DNA of 64,000 nt, from positions 55,239,359 through 55,303,358 of the forward strand of contig JALIGW010000001.1 of NCBI GenBank assembly GCA_023053685.1, given 5' to 3'. Below the pieces are notes generated by a model. It had not been told where the DNA came from. It was given only the letters and a program-made list of their open reading frames with translations, and did no database searches. Numbering within the stretch: the stretch's first letter is position 1; every line of letters starts with the position of its first letter. Shown one piece after another: positions 45,301 to 60,247 of this stretch. Both the position numbers and the translations under genes were made by a program. The DNA comes from Diadophis punctatus similis (Eukaryota; Chordata; Lepidosauria; Squamata; Dipsadidae).

Positions 45301-48300
45301 TGGTGGTCATGAAGTCTTGAGCCAAGGATGGCAGAATAAAGTTCCCCAGAACCATAGGCCTGCCACATTCTACCACCAGCCCAACAACTGAATTGAGCAG
45401 TTCCGACAAGTATATTGCAGAAATTACATCTATTTACAACCTCACAAATAAGGTCTTTAGATAACTCTAAATAGTTATATAGGGGACAGTGTCTCTGAAA
45501 GCAATAAAATTCTCCTGGACAGCAGCCATTCTTTCATCCTTGCCCTTGAACTAAAGATGATGCTTGCATCCTAGGGAGACATGTTTATAAAACAGGATGA
45601 CTTCTTTCTATGATCCTCAAGTTTCTGTAATTGAATCCAGATTGGCCTTCTCCTTCAAAATAAGATATTGAATGAGAGCCTTATTATTAGTCAATCTGAT
45701 ATTAAGCAGCAGTAGACTGAGACCAGGACCAAGAAGCTAATGACCAGGTCTTGGGGTTCATAACATAGCGCTAGAAAACAGAAATGGTACATGACACCAA
45801 GGGTGCTTTCTCCATTAACAGCCTACTGCCAGTTTCCTACCATGCTTCAACAATCATCCTAGGTCAGACCTTAATAGTTTTGGGGGTTAGTTCTGAGTGT
45901 TAGTGTTCTTAATGGTTTTTATAGAGGAGGAGGATATAATTTAACTATAGGAATAATATAATCTTGTCTACCTGGGCTTTGATTTAGTTTAAAAATGGAA
46001 CATGCAGGAGCAGCTGAACCTTTTTGCAGCCACAACTATTTTCAAAACTTTCAGGACTGCACAATTGCAGCAAAAACCCACAACGGCAGTAGCCATATGA
46101 ACCTGGAAAAATATTATTCTGTTTACATTTATCTCAGAAAGATTATGGGTTTATGTTCCAAAACAACTCTTCTGAATCAAAGTAATGCAACTGTACTGCA
46201 AAGTGCTAGAATATTTGTGAGCCTTTTTGAATTTTCCATATTTTTGCATAAATTCGAGCTAAACATGTTTCTCTATATTTTAAGTGTGGAGAAACTGTCA
46301 TGTTTGATTCACATTTAGCTCACATTTGGAGATAGAGAGAATTCAATTGAACAAATGAGTCAAAAACATTATACCTGTTCACTGATTTATTAAGGAAAAT
46401 GACCCAAAGCTATACATTTGTATGTGGTAAAAGTATGTGAAGCTCTAGATCAGTTCATTTGAAGGAGAAATTAGTCAGATGATTCATTAATTGGATAATC
46501 AGACTGAACAATGGTGTGCATGGCAGGGTTGCAAGGAGAAAGCCACTATTCTCCAAAAAGAACATTGCTGCCATCTACACTTTGCAAAACACTACATGGA
46601 TAAGTCAGAAGGCTTCTGGAAGAATGTTCTGTGGATGAATGAGACCAAAACAGAACTTTTGGGCTTCAATGAAAAATGTTGTTTGCCAAAAAAAACCACA
46701 GTATTCCAGCCCTGGAATCTTATCCCATCTGTGAAACATGGTGTGGTAGTATCATGATTTGGGACTGCTTTGTTGCCTCTGAAGTAGGATGGCTTGCCAT
46801 CATCAATGGAACTATGAATTATGAATTGTACCAGCAAATTCTAGAGGAAAATGACAGGGTATCAGTCTGTAAATTGAAGCTCAAGGGGAAGTAGGTCATG
46901 TAGCAAGACAACAACTTAAAATATGCAAGTCCTATGACCAAAAAATGGTTAAAGCATATGAAAGTTAATGTTTAGAATGCCAAGTCAAAGTCCTGACTAG
47001 AGATGTGAAGGCTCGGAAAAAAACCGGAAAAATTCAGAAAAAAACGTTTCCCCCCGTTTTTTTCCTGAAGGCTTTTTTGCTTTTTTCCAAAAAAATTGGA
47101 AAAATTGAAAAAAGAAAAAAAAAACATTTTTTTCTGAGCTTCAAAATTTCCGGAAATTTTACATCTCTAGCTCCTGACCTTAATCCTATAGAAATACTAT
47201 GGAAGGAGCTAAAGCAGGCACTTCATACAATGAAACCCACCATCTCCTCCCTGAGTTGAAGCTATTCTTTAAGTAGAAATGGGCTAAAATTCCTCCAAGC
47301 CAATGAGCAGGGCTAATCAACAATTATCAGAAACATTTAGTTGCATTTATTTATTGCTGCCCAAGGGAGGCATATCAGTTCCTGAAAGCAAAGGCTCACA
47401 TCCTTTTGCAACACACAAATATTTAACTTTGGATAATTTTCCTCAATAGATCAATGAACAAGTATAATGTTTTTGACTGATTTGTTTAACTGGGTTCTCT
47501 TTATCTAGTTTTAGCAGTTGTGTGGAAAACAGATTGTGGTTTATGCAAAAACATTGAAAATTCAAAAAAGTTCACAAACTTTTAAACATCACCATACCTA
47601 TTCAGAAGTAAATCCCACTGAGTCCAATGGAACTTTCTCTCAGATATCTACAAAAAATAAAGGCTGCTTTAGGATGATGTCACTTCCTAGTAAATATATA
47701 AACATGTTCATCTGGTTTGCTTGGTAACAACATAAATGATTTACTATTGCCTTTCTTCAAGATGAGACTTCCCAATCTGGCCTAAAGTTCTATTCTTCCC
47801 GATGGTCTATCATCCAGCTGCTAACAAGCTTTTAGCCTCCTTAGCTTTTTAAAAACAGACAAGGTTGGCTAAGGGCTGCCCACTACTATAGACCATACCA
47901 AATTGCTGCTAAAATCTCAGATTTCTTTTAAAGAAAGTAGATATCACATTTCAAATAAATAATCTATGACAAGCATAAAAAATGAAAGCATTCTTCCTGA
48001 AATGAGTAGCTAAAATAACCCTACTGAGACAGGAAATACAGTAGGGCAAAGGAACTGTTGTAAATTCAACATGTAAAATAGCTGTAGGTCTGCTTGTCAG
48101 GGTTAAGAAGACTTTTTAGATTAAAAGGTAGGATATATTTTTTTTAGCTGAAATAATTTATTGTTTTAAGCAGTTGATATTCCTGAATAATGAGTAGTAA
48201 GTGTGGGAAGGGAAGCTAGAAAAATATTGTAAGCTAATAATAGCCATTTGCAAAGTTGCACTAATTAATCATGTTTTACTACAAAAAAGGTTCTACAAAG

Positions 48301-51300
48301 CTATAAGGCAATAATACTACATGTTTAGATTCATGGTCTATACTTCGATGAGAATGAACTTGATATCACTTACTCTCCAGGTTTACAATCATGTGAAAAA
48401 ATAAATATATCCCATTGAATGTTTCAACATATTTTAATATACAGATATTTCATCATTTCAACAATATTGATAAAGGAGATATAAGATAATAAATGTTATG
48501 CACCAATTACACTTTGAATAATTTACACCATTGAATAATTTAAATAAACATGTAGGCAATTTTTGTGTGTGAAAAAAGTAAATACTCTCCCACAAACATT
48601 TATCCCTAGCTCACAGAGCTAAAATTAGAATCAGGTGCACCAGGATCAGGTACAAATTATTAGAAAATCATTAGAGAGGATCTAGACAAACATAAAATCA
48701 TAACGCTAGAAGGGACTTTGGAGATTTTCTAGTCCAATACAGGCAGGAGACCTTAATACCATCCTGGTCAAAAGGTTGCCAGTCTATCTCTGAAAACCTG
48801 CAGTGATGGAGCACCTACAGTTTCAGGAGGCAAGCTATTCCACTGATTGTTATGTCAGAAAATTTCTTTTCGAGGTTCTAGGTTCGATCTCTCTTTAACA
48901 AGTTTCCACCCATTATTTGTTGTCTGCTATTTGGTGCTTTGGAGAATAAAGTCAATCCCCTTTTCTCTGTGATAGCCTCTCAAGTACTGGAAGACAGTTA
49001 TATTTCCCCCAAGTCCTTCTCTTCAATGGGTTAGACATATAGTACCTAGCTCCCTCAACTGTTCATCGTACGATTTAGCCTCCACACCCTTTATCAACTC
49101 TGTTGCTCTTCTCTGCACTCTTTCTATGGTCTCAGCTTTTTTTTTTTCATGGTGGCCAGAACTGTATGCAGTATTCCAATTGTGGCCTCACCAGTACAGT
49201 ATAAAGCGATATTATCACTCCTCATGATCTTGATATTATCACTCTATTGATGCAGCCCACGATTGAATTGGCTTTTTTAGCAGCTGTGGCACATTGCTGG
49301 CTCATACTAGATTTAGACACCTAGATCTCTCTCACAGTTACTACTGTTGAGTCAGATACACCTATTTTGTACCTATGCATTTGGTTTTTTTCCTGCCTAA
49401 GTGCACAATCTTACTTTTCTCACTACAGAATTGTATCTTGTTGGACAGGGCCCAATGCTCAAGTCTGTCAAGCTGGTTCTGAATCCTGAATCTATTTTCC
49501 AAAGTGTTAGCAATTCTCCCCAGCTTGGTGTCATATGCAAATTTGATGACTTCCCCTTTTATCCCCTCGTCTATATAATTTATGAAGATGTTGAAGAGTA
49601 TTGGGCCAAGACAGAATCTTGATATAACCCACTGCATGTTTCCATCCATGTAGATGTAGTTCTATTAAGTACTATATGCTGGACAAACCTGTCTTATTTA
49701 AATCTCAGATGTTTAGTTTATTTGCCCTTTGTTGCGGAAGTGCACAATGTCACCATACCTAGATTGAAAGAGCTCACCATTTCATCATGTGACCTATGAA
49801 TCTCAACACAACTTATTTGTGAAAAGTACATGAGTCTACCATTAGAAAGAAGGGACAAAAATCTATAAGAGAGGTATGCCAGGAGGAAACTTTGCCATCT
49901 AGAAAGCATATCAAGGCAAGACTAAAGTTTGCTCAGGAACTTGTAGGCAAAGTGGCAAATGGAACAACGTGCTGTGATAGATGAGGCAAAGATTAGTCAC
50001 GCTATCAAAATACATGTTTAGCAAAACCCAAATACAGCATTTCACCAGAAGAGCTTTACCAACCTGTAAAGCATAGTGGTGTAAATGTTATGATTTGGGT
50101 CTGCTTTGCTGTTTCAGCACCTGAGCAGCTCATCATCATGGAATCCACTATGAATCCTTCATTATATCAGAGGGTGCTTGAGGATGTGAGAGCAATTGAA
50201 AGTGGACCTTGCAAGATAACAATGGCCCTAAATATTCTAATAAGTCCACCAAGGAATGGCAGGGAAAAAAGATAAAGAAATAGAGGGTTCTCCCATTAAG
50301 ATGCTATGGTATGCATGCAAGAAACCTCACACAGTTGAAAAAAATTCTGCATGGAGGAGTGAGGAAAAATTTCTCCCAGTCAACGTCAGAGACTGGTGGC
50401 TGTAAGAAATGCCTACTTGAAGTTTTTTTTCTGCCAGAGAAGCAATACCAGTTGTTAGAACCAAGAGTTTACAGTACTTACTTTTTTCACAGAATTAAAT
50501 GATGTACCTGTCAATTTTTGTTGAATAAATGATTGCAAAGTCAATTTTTCAGGTTTTTTGTTCAGTTATATCACCCTTATCTTTATATATTGTTTGAATG
50601 AAAGTAACATATTGATATATTCACATATGTTAAAAAAGAAAAAAAATAGATGGGGTGTACTTAGTTCTTCACATGACTGTATATTCAGAGATATTCATGG
50701 TAACAGTGAAAAACTATTGTTCTGTTTAAGATTTGTGGCAGTTTAACCGTCAAAATGAGCAAACAGTCATCCAAACATTGTGTTTTATTTTAGCTGTGGC
50801 TTTTAATTAGTTTTCACAAACTGCATTTGAAAATAACTATAGTATGGCCAGGTCAAGACTAGATAACAACAATAGCTAGCTCCTAGAAGCTATTCTTATC
50901 ATTCTAAAATATGCATTAAATTTTGCACCACATAAATCCCTGAGCCATTCAACTTCAAAGGAAAATTCACACACATATGCTTCTGTTGAAAACTGAAAAC
51001 AGTTTTACACTGCAGATTTCTACAATAATTTTCTGAAACAGAAAGCTTTGAAAAAATGCAATCTGCATAGTTCAATTTTCTGTTCACATAAAACATGTAA
51101 TAATCAACTATGTACTGACAATACAGCCTACATCCATGTCATACTTAACTTAAAATATCATCTATATAACTGCCAAAAGATTTAAGAAAAAATCTTCATG
51201 TGATCAGCCTAATAACATTATTAAACTCTCATGCTACTCATGCAATTACAGACAACTAGCTGTTAAAAGGTATCTTTTGTTATCAAATTAGTGAATAAAA

Positions 51301-54300
51301 CAGCCAGAGAATATAGCTACTAAATACATAATACGTATAGTTTCATCTTAGTTTATAATTCATATTGCCTCATACAGCTATGCTTCCCCTATACGTCCAG
51401 TTGATTTGAAAATAACTTCAATCATATGTTTCTCCTCTAGGCCCTGAAACCACATTGCCCAGACTCAAAGCTAGAAGTGGCTACCTTGTTATTTGGGCAT
51501 GACAGAGGAGGCTACAACTAAGAGAAAAGGAATAGAAAAGCACAGAAAAGCATAAATGAAGAGACAAGAAGGCAGTAACAGAAATAAAGCACTTGAAATG
51601 AAACAAAGCAAGAGATCTTAAATTTTGGCAGTAGGATTAGTGCTAGTAACAGGACTACTGAATAGCAAAAACAAGGACTTATAAACTCTTTTGAAGGACA
51701 AAGTACAGATATTTTGGAACAAAGTTAATATTTACATTCTACTCTCACTGGAATTGTATCAGCACAGTAACCATGACGTTGTCCAAGTGCCAGGTTTTCT
51801 TTTTTTCACAAGATTTTTCTAATTACATGCCTCTGATTGTTTAATATATATATAGAATGAAGTCAGAAAATTTGCGTTTATATTAATGAGCATTATTTTT
51901 TTTGCAAAATTGACAATTTATAAGAAATAAAATTTGGAGAACACTGAAATCTGACACAATGCAAATACTTATAATTTTAATTCCCCAAGCAAAATAACAG
52001 CTCATTAATTATCCTAATTAATTCTAAAGCACAGAATCTATAGTTTTTGTGCAGAAAAGGTGAGACTAGCTTATTAAGTGAAAAGACTTGCTTATTAATT
52101 AATATTAATCATTTTTCGAGATATGACAATCCCTCCAGATACTTAACATTAAAACTCAATATGAATATAGTCACACTGAGGCACTTTATATTTCAAAAGC
52201 AGAATAGATTCAGTCAGAATATAACTGCTTTTGTTAATTAGGTAACTTACAAGTAATTGGGAAATAATTTTAATCTTTGTCAAGCCAAGCTAATCAGAAA
52301 ATCTGTAGTTAAATTTTTTTGAAATTCTTACCAGCACTTGACAGTTTCCTCTCTCGTTCCCATTCTAGCTGCTCTCTTTCTAGTTGGTCTTGCCGTTCTC
52401 TTTCCTGTTTTTCCCATTCCAATCTCTCCCGCTCTTGTCTTTCCCGTTCTTGTCTCTCTCTCTCTAGGCGCTCTTGCCATTCTCGTTCTCGTCTTTCTCT
52501 CTCCTGACGTTCCCTCTCCAGTTGCTCCTGTTCCAACCGTTCTCGTTCCAGTCTTTCCTTTTCTAGCTTTTCTTGTTCTAGCCTCTCTCGCTCTAGTCTG
52601 TCTCGTTCCAGCCTTTCACGTTCCATTCTGTCCCGTTCCAGCCTCTCCCTTTCCAACTCTTTTTGTCGTTGTTGTTCCTGCAATTGCCTAAAATAAAGAA
52701 AATAGGAAGAGTTAAATGAAGTATTTCAATCAGAATAAAAGAAACTTGGTCATTAGTTTTTAAATACACAGGATGTTATGGTAAAAGATTTGGTCTTATA
52801 TACCACAGCATTACTTAATTTACTGTTTAGCTTGTTTTTTGATCCAGAATTTATTAGTTAATGTAAATAGTATTCTGCTGCTATTTCCATAATATCTATG
52901 GACAGATGTTTGTCCGCACAATTCTGTTGAAATTTTCACTAATCATATCTGCAATACTCAAAACTGCTCAGTAGGATAATGGATCTTCAGCAAGTAGAAC
53001 AAAATTCCAATTTAAACAGACCTGTTTTAAGGCTGGAGTACTATGAACAACTTCCATCTTGGGGGATTTATTTGTAAAAACCCTCTGAACACCCACAGAA
53101 TAACAGAGTCCAAATGACATGGCAGAATGGAACATACTTAAATCCTAATTCTGTATGCTTGTCATAAAATATTTAAACACATGTTTTAAAAGGACACTTC
53201 TTTTCCATGTTTACTTTTTTTTAATTAGCTTATCAGAATATAAAACACAAAGAAAAATGAAAATAATGAGAAACTAGGGGAAGAAAAAGGAAGAGGAGGG
53301 AGTGTAGGGTTGAGGGGGAGAGAAAAAAGGTGTGCCCATCCAACCCTTTTTAGAACAGTAAAAGATAATAACATTACAGCCTCAATTTCAAAAGCCTCAA
53401 GTCTCAAAAATGGCGAACATCTCAAAAAAATAGTAACATGTGGCTAACAAGAGCCTCTTTTAGCTTAATAAAGATAATAATCTCATAAAACGATTAAGAA
53501 ATTTATTGTCCGTTTGATAAATGGCTGCTTTTTTAACAGTGAAGTAATTGCAGCTCCGCCCACAGCTGAATGGTTCACTGGCTGCTCTGAAGCACAGCTG
53601 CTGATGCTTCCTGCAGACCACTGCTATATGGAGAATCTTGTGAGATGATTCTAGGACTCTCCTTAACCCAGGAAAAATATATTAAAAAAAGGAACATGGT
53701 TCCCTTGTTAGTAGTTGAAGAAGCTTCAATCCAGAGGGAAGTCCCCCGTGACTGGACAGTCAGCCATGTTCATTGGAAATCCCAAAAGGACATTCTTAAC
53801 AGAACAGCAGAACAAACAAAAAAAAACCCAAGTACAGCTTTAAGGAAAACAGAGCTGAAGCATATTGTATTTTACAAATTTAATAGTTAAGCCAAAACAT
53901 GACAAATGCAAAATTCTAAATTATGCCACAGTCCAAGTGATGTTGTACTGTACTGTGTTTTTTTCATTGTTTGGATTTTTTATTTTTATTTTTAAAAGTT
54001 GTAAATACTTTGTAGCTATCCAGAAAGACAGTTGCTTTGAAGTATACTAGACAATAACAAATGATATCAATGATAATCACTTGCCTTCAAGAGTTCTAAA
54101 TAACATAAAGAATCCAGTCAAAAGTATGTGTCATGGTCAGACGACAGGGAAAATAATGTTTTTTTCTCTCGCTTTTTCTTTTCCAAATAAAACAGCAAAT
54201 GTGAAAATTATCTGACTTTCATTTAAAGTGTTTATACATTGTAAGACAATAATTTAAGCTTCTTGGAGTGAAAAAAATAAATAACTACATCATGGAAAGT

Positions 54301-57300
54301 TAGAAAAATATGTAAACAAAGCTTTGAATGTTAATGCTATACATCATACTTTGGAACCAAATACTTTTAGATCTGGTAACTTGTGCTATATGTGTTCAAG
54401 TACTGAATATTCCTTAAAGCAAATATATTAGGAACATGAGAAAAACTAGTTAACTGCTGACTTTTTTGAAACAGATGAAACAAAGTAATGTAATGCCTAG
54501 CGTAAGAGATTCTGCAAGGATGATAAATGCTTTAATTCTCAATATTCAGAGCTTTACTTAGACTTACATATTCAACAAATGTAGAGAGATATATGGAGTA
54601 GATAGATTTTAAAAAAAAACTTGTACATCTTCCAAAGATTTTAGAGCACATTTAAAGGATTTAGTCATATCTTTAGCTCTGCTAAAAGTAGGGGGAGAAA
54701 AAAGAGATTCTCCTATTTTGTTAACAGTGGTATACTGAAACTTTAGATAAAGGGATTCTGCTTTTATGTTATTTATTTATTTAGTGGTCATTCTAAAAAA
54801 GGAAAAAGGGTCCTTTGAATTGTTCAAGTTATTATTTGATACTACTGTTAAATTGTAAGATTTTGACAAATTTTACAGAAGATATAGCCTTCAAAAATTC
54901 ATCCAGCACAATCTGGTTTAATGAAAGCCTCTGATAACATTATATTACTGGTAACTGGTAACAAAGCATTGTATTCCGAAAATAAAGAAATAGCCTATTG
55001 GCTCTGAAGGACTTTCATATGGTGTTCTGTCAACGAGCAACTGTTTTTGCTGCAGATTCAGAGATAATGAATATCAAAGATTTACCCGTCTTAAAGTTTA
55101 ATAATACATACATACGTACATACGGTACATACATACGGTACATACATACATACATACATATATACATACATATATACATCACTTCTGTCACTGGGATTCC
55201 CTGTAGATAACTTTATTTTGATCTATCATCAGTTTCAAATAGAAAGATATAAGATCTAGCTGTAGATAAATAACATACTTAAGTATAAATAAAATAATTC
55301 AGCATTATACTCTATTAAAGGAGAGCCAGTTTGATGTAATGGTTAAGGCAGATTAGAAACAGGAGACCCTCAACAGCAAAATGTTATTATAAATAATGTT
55401 AACGTTTCTGGTTTATACACAACCATATGCAAATATTTCACACATAACAAAATGCCAACATGGTGAAACAGAACATCATCCCGATATTTTTTCTTAAAGT
55501 AATAACATTTGTTTATTTTCAGTGAACAATAATATTAATTCAGTTAAAGTGACTATTTAGATGGATGATTTAATACTAATTCAACTTTCTTCAAAATACA
55601 ATTGATTACTTACAGCAGAAGCCAATCAACATTTGGTCCATTATGTTTCTGAATGTTAAAGAGATGCCTATACACTTTCATATTCTGTAGTCTATATAGT
55701 TTTTTTTTTACTGTTCCCCTCTTTATATGTATTGGCATATTGTAATAAGTTTTTTTTAGGCACTAGCTAAACAAGCTATCAGCTGATGTAGCAATGGATT
55801 TACCTTCATGACTTTATACCACTTCTAACGATGATACTATATTAACATCATGAATCATTCAATGTAATAACATGAACTAATATTCTATTTAAAAACAAAA
55901 ATTATGCCATCCATTCTAAGAAACGTAAGTGAATACTAATAATTATATTCATACAGAATATATTGACCAATGTTTCTCAACCTTTTTTCACCCACAGTTT
56001 TTCTTCTGTAACACCCCCCCCTCCAATCCATGTGCCCTTACTGGGAAAAAGAATACACACACTGCTTGTAATGAATAGACTTTATTTTAATTTATAATAA
56101 TTTTAATAATGCAGTTTGTAATATACAATTATACACAAAATGTTATTTTTAATGCAATTTATTAGACAATTAATGTGACCCTTGGGGTTAATGAACAGAT
56201 GCAAGGTTTTTCTTGTCAATTTCCATTGCATTAAGTGATAAGTGAAGATCCCCTCTATTCACTACATTCAGGTAATTGTGCATTTGTATTAACAAATAAA
56301 TGATGTAATTGAAATCTGATTTTTTCAAATACAAATAGTCCACAATTTATAATTGCAACTGGCACGGGGATTGCTGTTGCTAAGTGATGCGGTTGTGAAA
56401 TGTGACATCACATAACAATGGCAATCCAGTCCCATTGTTGTTGCAATATAAGATGCACAGGCTGTTAGGTGTGAAGTAGTAGGAGTCCTAGGTAAAGAGC
56501 ACATGGATACCACAATTGGATAGGGAAGCCCTGACACAGTCTGTGAAAATCTTGGGGACAAGGGTTCTGTGGTACAGCAAAAGCTGCACAAGCTCAGGAA
56601 GGCTGGAGAAGAAAAGTACTGGGTACAGGAATATGTAAATACAGGCGGCTCAGGAAGGCTGGCACAAAGAGGGCATGGGGGTGGGATCTCGGAAAGCTCA
56701 CTGGGGACAACTTGCCATGGGACAATTCAACATGGTATTACCGTATTTTTCAGAGTATAAGACGCACCTTTTTACCCCCCAAAATAGGGTGAAAAATTGG
56801 GTGCGTCTTATACACCGAATGCAGTCCCAGCCAGCCAGCCACCCCCACCCTTTGGCCTCTGTCTTCCAGCAATTTACCTGCTTGCAGCAAAGAGGGAAGA
56901 GCCTGTAAAGCCAAGCAAGTCAGTAGCTTCCCGACCTACAGCTGATTAGGTTTGCCACATGGGAAAATGAAAGTGAAACTAGCTGCAAAGAGGCAAATAG
57001 CTGGCAGAGACACACAGATTTTATTTTCTGCTGGATGCAAGGGGGTAAGTGAATAACTATAAATGTCTGTAGATTGTTCAAATTATTAGACTTATTTTTT
57101 AAAGACTGCTTTATTATTGTTCTAGCCAGGTGTCTCCAACCTTGGCAATTTTAAGACTTGTGGACTTCAACTCCCAGAATTCCACAGCCAGCTTTGTTAG
57201 CTTTGCTGGCTGTGGAATTCTGGGAGTTGAAGTCCACAAGTCGTAAAGTTGCCAAGGTTGGAGACCTATAGACAACTTAACAAAATAAAGCTTTTTAAAA

Positions 57301-60163
57301 TAAATGCTTGCTCTGAAGAGGTCGAGTGCTTTTGTATCTTCTTTTAAATAATAGAGAATAATGTATACTTCCAGAAATTTTAATTAATTTTAACAGCTCT
57401 GTACAAGTATAGTCTGAAATATAACAGTGTCCTGTTTAATACTAAAGTTAAATCCTGACTTACCTTGGAGTAGATCTATTTAAATAATTGGGAGGAGTTA
57501 GTGTGACTACATTTAAGAAAACTTTCTGGCATAATGTACATTTCTCCAATTCTTTGCTATTTCTATGGGTCAGGCACACATGCACAGAAATACACAGCAA
57601 ACAGTGTATATCATCTGTGCTGTTTGCTGTTTGGCAAATTGCTTGGAGGCAGAGGCCTTTTTTCCTTGTTTTCCTCCCCCAAAACTAAGGTGTGTCTTAT
57701 ACTCCGAAAAATACAGTAATCGTTTCATTGAGATACTTTTATTATTGGTGACGTTTCCGTCAAAATTATTGTAACTCTTGTATTTTCTGGATTGACTTTC
57801 TTTATTTTATTATTATTGGCCATGGTTCCATCAAAATTAGTTCAGGAAATTACCAGAAGTCACATTGATTCAAAGGTACCCCCACAAAAGGGGGGGGGGT
57901 CAAAGTCAGTCTTGTAATTGATACTGTAAATTCACAATTTTAATCTGCTATCATTATCAGATTATACTTAATGTTCAAGGACAAGGAACAACACTTGCTC
58001 CCTGCTTCCACCTCAAAATGTAACAGCTCTGTCAGCAATGAGAGACAGAGACAGAGACAGCTAAGCTAAGTACAGATAAATATTTTCAATATATCCTTTT
58101 AAACAATTGAGAAGGTTGAGACCATTTTGCCCAGGAGCTTGGATAAGATGGCCAAAGAGGCAGATCTGTCCCTCCGAATCAAGGAAACCAGCTCCTGGAG
58201 ACTGGCTTGGCGTTCCGGGGACAAACAGACCATGCCCAGCCTCGAATCTATAATAGCCCCTAAGTGTAGAATTCGAGTCGATGGAAGAAGGTGACTCTTC
58301 TCCAAATTAATGGGGAACCCGTGGCATCACAGGACCTGGATGGTGACTCTCAATCCTCTCGAGCTTGAATGGAGGAGGATGACTGGATGAGGATGTCATC
58401 CAGGTAGCACCGGACGCGCACGGGTAGAGCCCTTAAATGGGCAGCGAGGGCTGCTAAGATTTTGGTGAATGCCCGAGGCGCTGAAGAAAGTCCAACTGGC
58501 ATGGCCCTGTATTGATAGTGGGCCCCAGCGAACTGGAACCTGAGAAATTGTCTATGTAGCGGAAATATGGGCACATGTAAAAATGCCTCTGTGAGGTCGA
58601 TGGAAGTGAGGAAGTTGCCCTCCCTAACGTCCTCTAGGATTGTGAGAAGTGAATGCATTTTAAACCGCCGATAAACTATGTAGCAGTTGAGTCATTTGAG
58701 ATCGAGAATTGCTCTCCATCCCGAGGTTTTCGGGACCACAAACAAAATGGAGTAGAAGCCTGCCCGCGTTGATCCTCTGGGACAGCCTCGATGGCATGGA
58801 TATCCAGCAAGTGCTGAATAGCTGTCTCCACGAGGATCCTCTTGGCTGGGTCCCTAGAGACAGGGCAGTGTAGAAAAAACCTCGGGGGAGTGGAGTGGAA
58901 CTCAAGAGATAGACTGAATGTGATAGACTGTCTGACCCAAGCGTCCGAAGTGGACTCTTCCTATTGGGCTGCAAAGTAGGCCAAGCGACCTCCGATGGGG
59001 TGCTCGGGAATGCACTCATGTAGGGTATCGGAATGAATGACTTCCTCCCCCTCGAAAGGGCTGTTTGTTCTTAAAGGGATGCCCTCGTTCGGTACGGTCC
59101 TGTCGCGGCCCCTGTCATTGAGGAAAGTACCCCTGGTATCTAGGGGGCCTGGCACCTGAATCCGCAGGGCGGAACGAAGATCTGCAGAATTAAGGTGATG
59201 GGTGGTAGTTGGCCCATCTGACAATGGAGGGCAGGATCTTGCGACGGTCCTTGGATTCGACAAGGAGGGGTTCTAGTCTCTCCCCAAACAGGTTGCCTCT
59301 GGAAAAAGGGGTTGACGCCAGGTGCCATTTGTGTTGGGCGTCAGCTTGCCAGCTCTTTAGCCAGAACATATGCCTGGCTGCCACTGTGGAGCCGATGGAT
59401 CTAGATGCGAAGCGTGCTGCATTAAGAGTGAATCTACAGATAGCTGAGCGGCAGCAATCAGTTTGTTAACGTCCTGGCTTAAACAGACGTCAGCCGCCAG
59501 GATCGTCTCCTGCAAATTGCAAAGCCAGATGAGGGAGGTCCTGATAAAAAAGGACACCGTCGTGGAGGCGCAGATGGCCCAGGTGCGCTTGGTGCGCCCT
59601 CTGGAGAGATTGTTCCATACGCCTATCCTCCAGGCATAAGGCTTCCAATGGGTCGCCCGGGAGAGCGGAAGAGGTATGCAAGGCCGCTACCAGCGGATCT
59701 ATGGCGGGAACCTGCAGGACCTTAGCCAAATCCGGGGCTACATTATATATTCTCCTTTCCGATGTAGAAGGACTAGGAGATGCACCACGAGAATTCCACT
59801 GCCGCTTAATGATGTCAACGAACAATCTAGGGGAAGGGATGACTTCCTCCTCTTTTCGAGTAAAAGTGGATCGGTTAAGTCCTGCTTTGATCGGAAGTCC
59901 GGGTCTGGCACCGAAGAAACAAGGCCAGCTGCATGTTTTGCCTGTGTAGCAAGGACTTAAAGAGGGAAATATGAAAGAGTCCTGTAAATTAAGGGTGAAT
60001 TAAAATCTATCCCCCATGTTTGAATGTTGGTCTGTTTTTAAATTTTTAAATGTTTTAAATTTTGTAATGTTTTTTAATTATTGGTATCGTTTTTATAGAT
60101 TGTTTTGAACTATGTTGTACGCCGCCCTGAGTCCCATGGGAGTTGGGCGGCACATAAAAGCAA

Positions 60164-60247
<84 letters not shown>

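Larger units (their letters stand above)
46326..47510 (+). mobile_element. Tc1-like transposon with long inverted repeats
   Basis: Left end 46328-46425 and right end about 47415-47510 are inverted copies of about 95 bp (AGAGAATTCAATTGAACAAA against TTTGTTTAACTGGGTTCTCT; GTCAAAAACATTATACCTGT against CAAGTATAATGTTTTTGAC). Between them is a broken transposase. It sits in an ENAH intron. Confidence 0.85.
52688..56740 (-). other. ENAH: ENAH intron sequence
   Basis: About 4 kb without an exon. It contains a short SINE piece at 55321, an ATAC microsatellite at 55103 and a hAT-like fragment near 55970. 53430-53900 has CCGCCCACAGCTG and several weak frames but no family I can name. Confidence 0.5.

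Noticed and set aside
52338..52691. 117-codon plus-strand frame over the LERER exon
   Set aside because: Antisense shadow of a repetitive ENAH exon; no independent signal.
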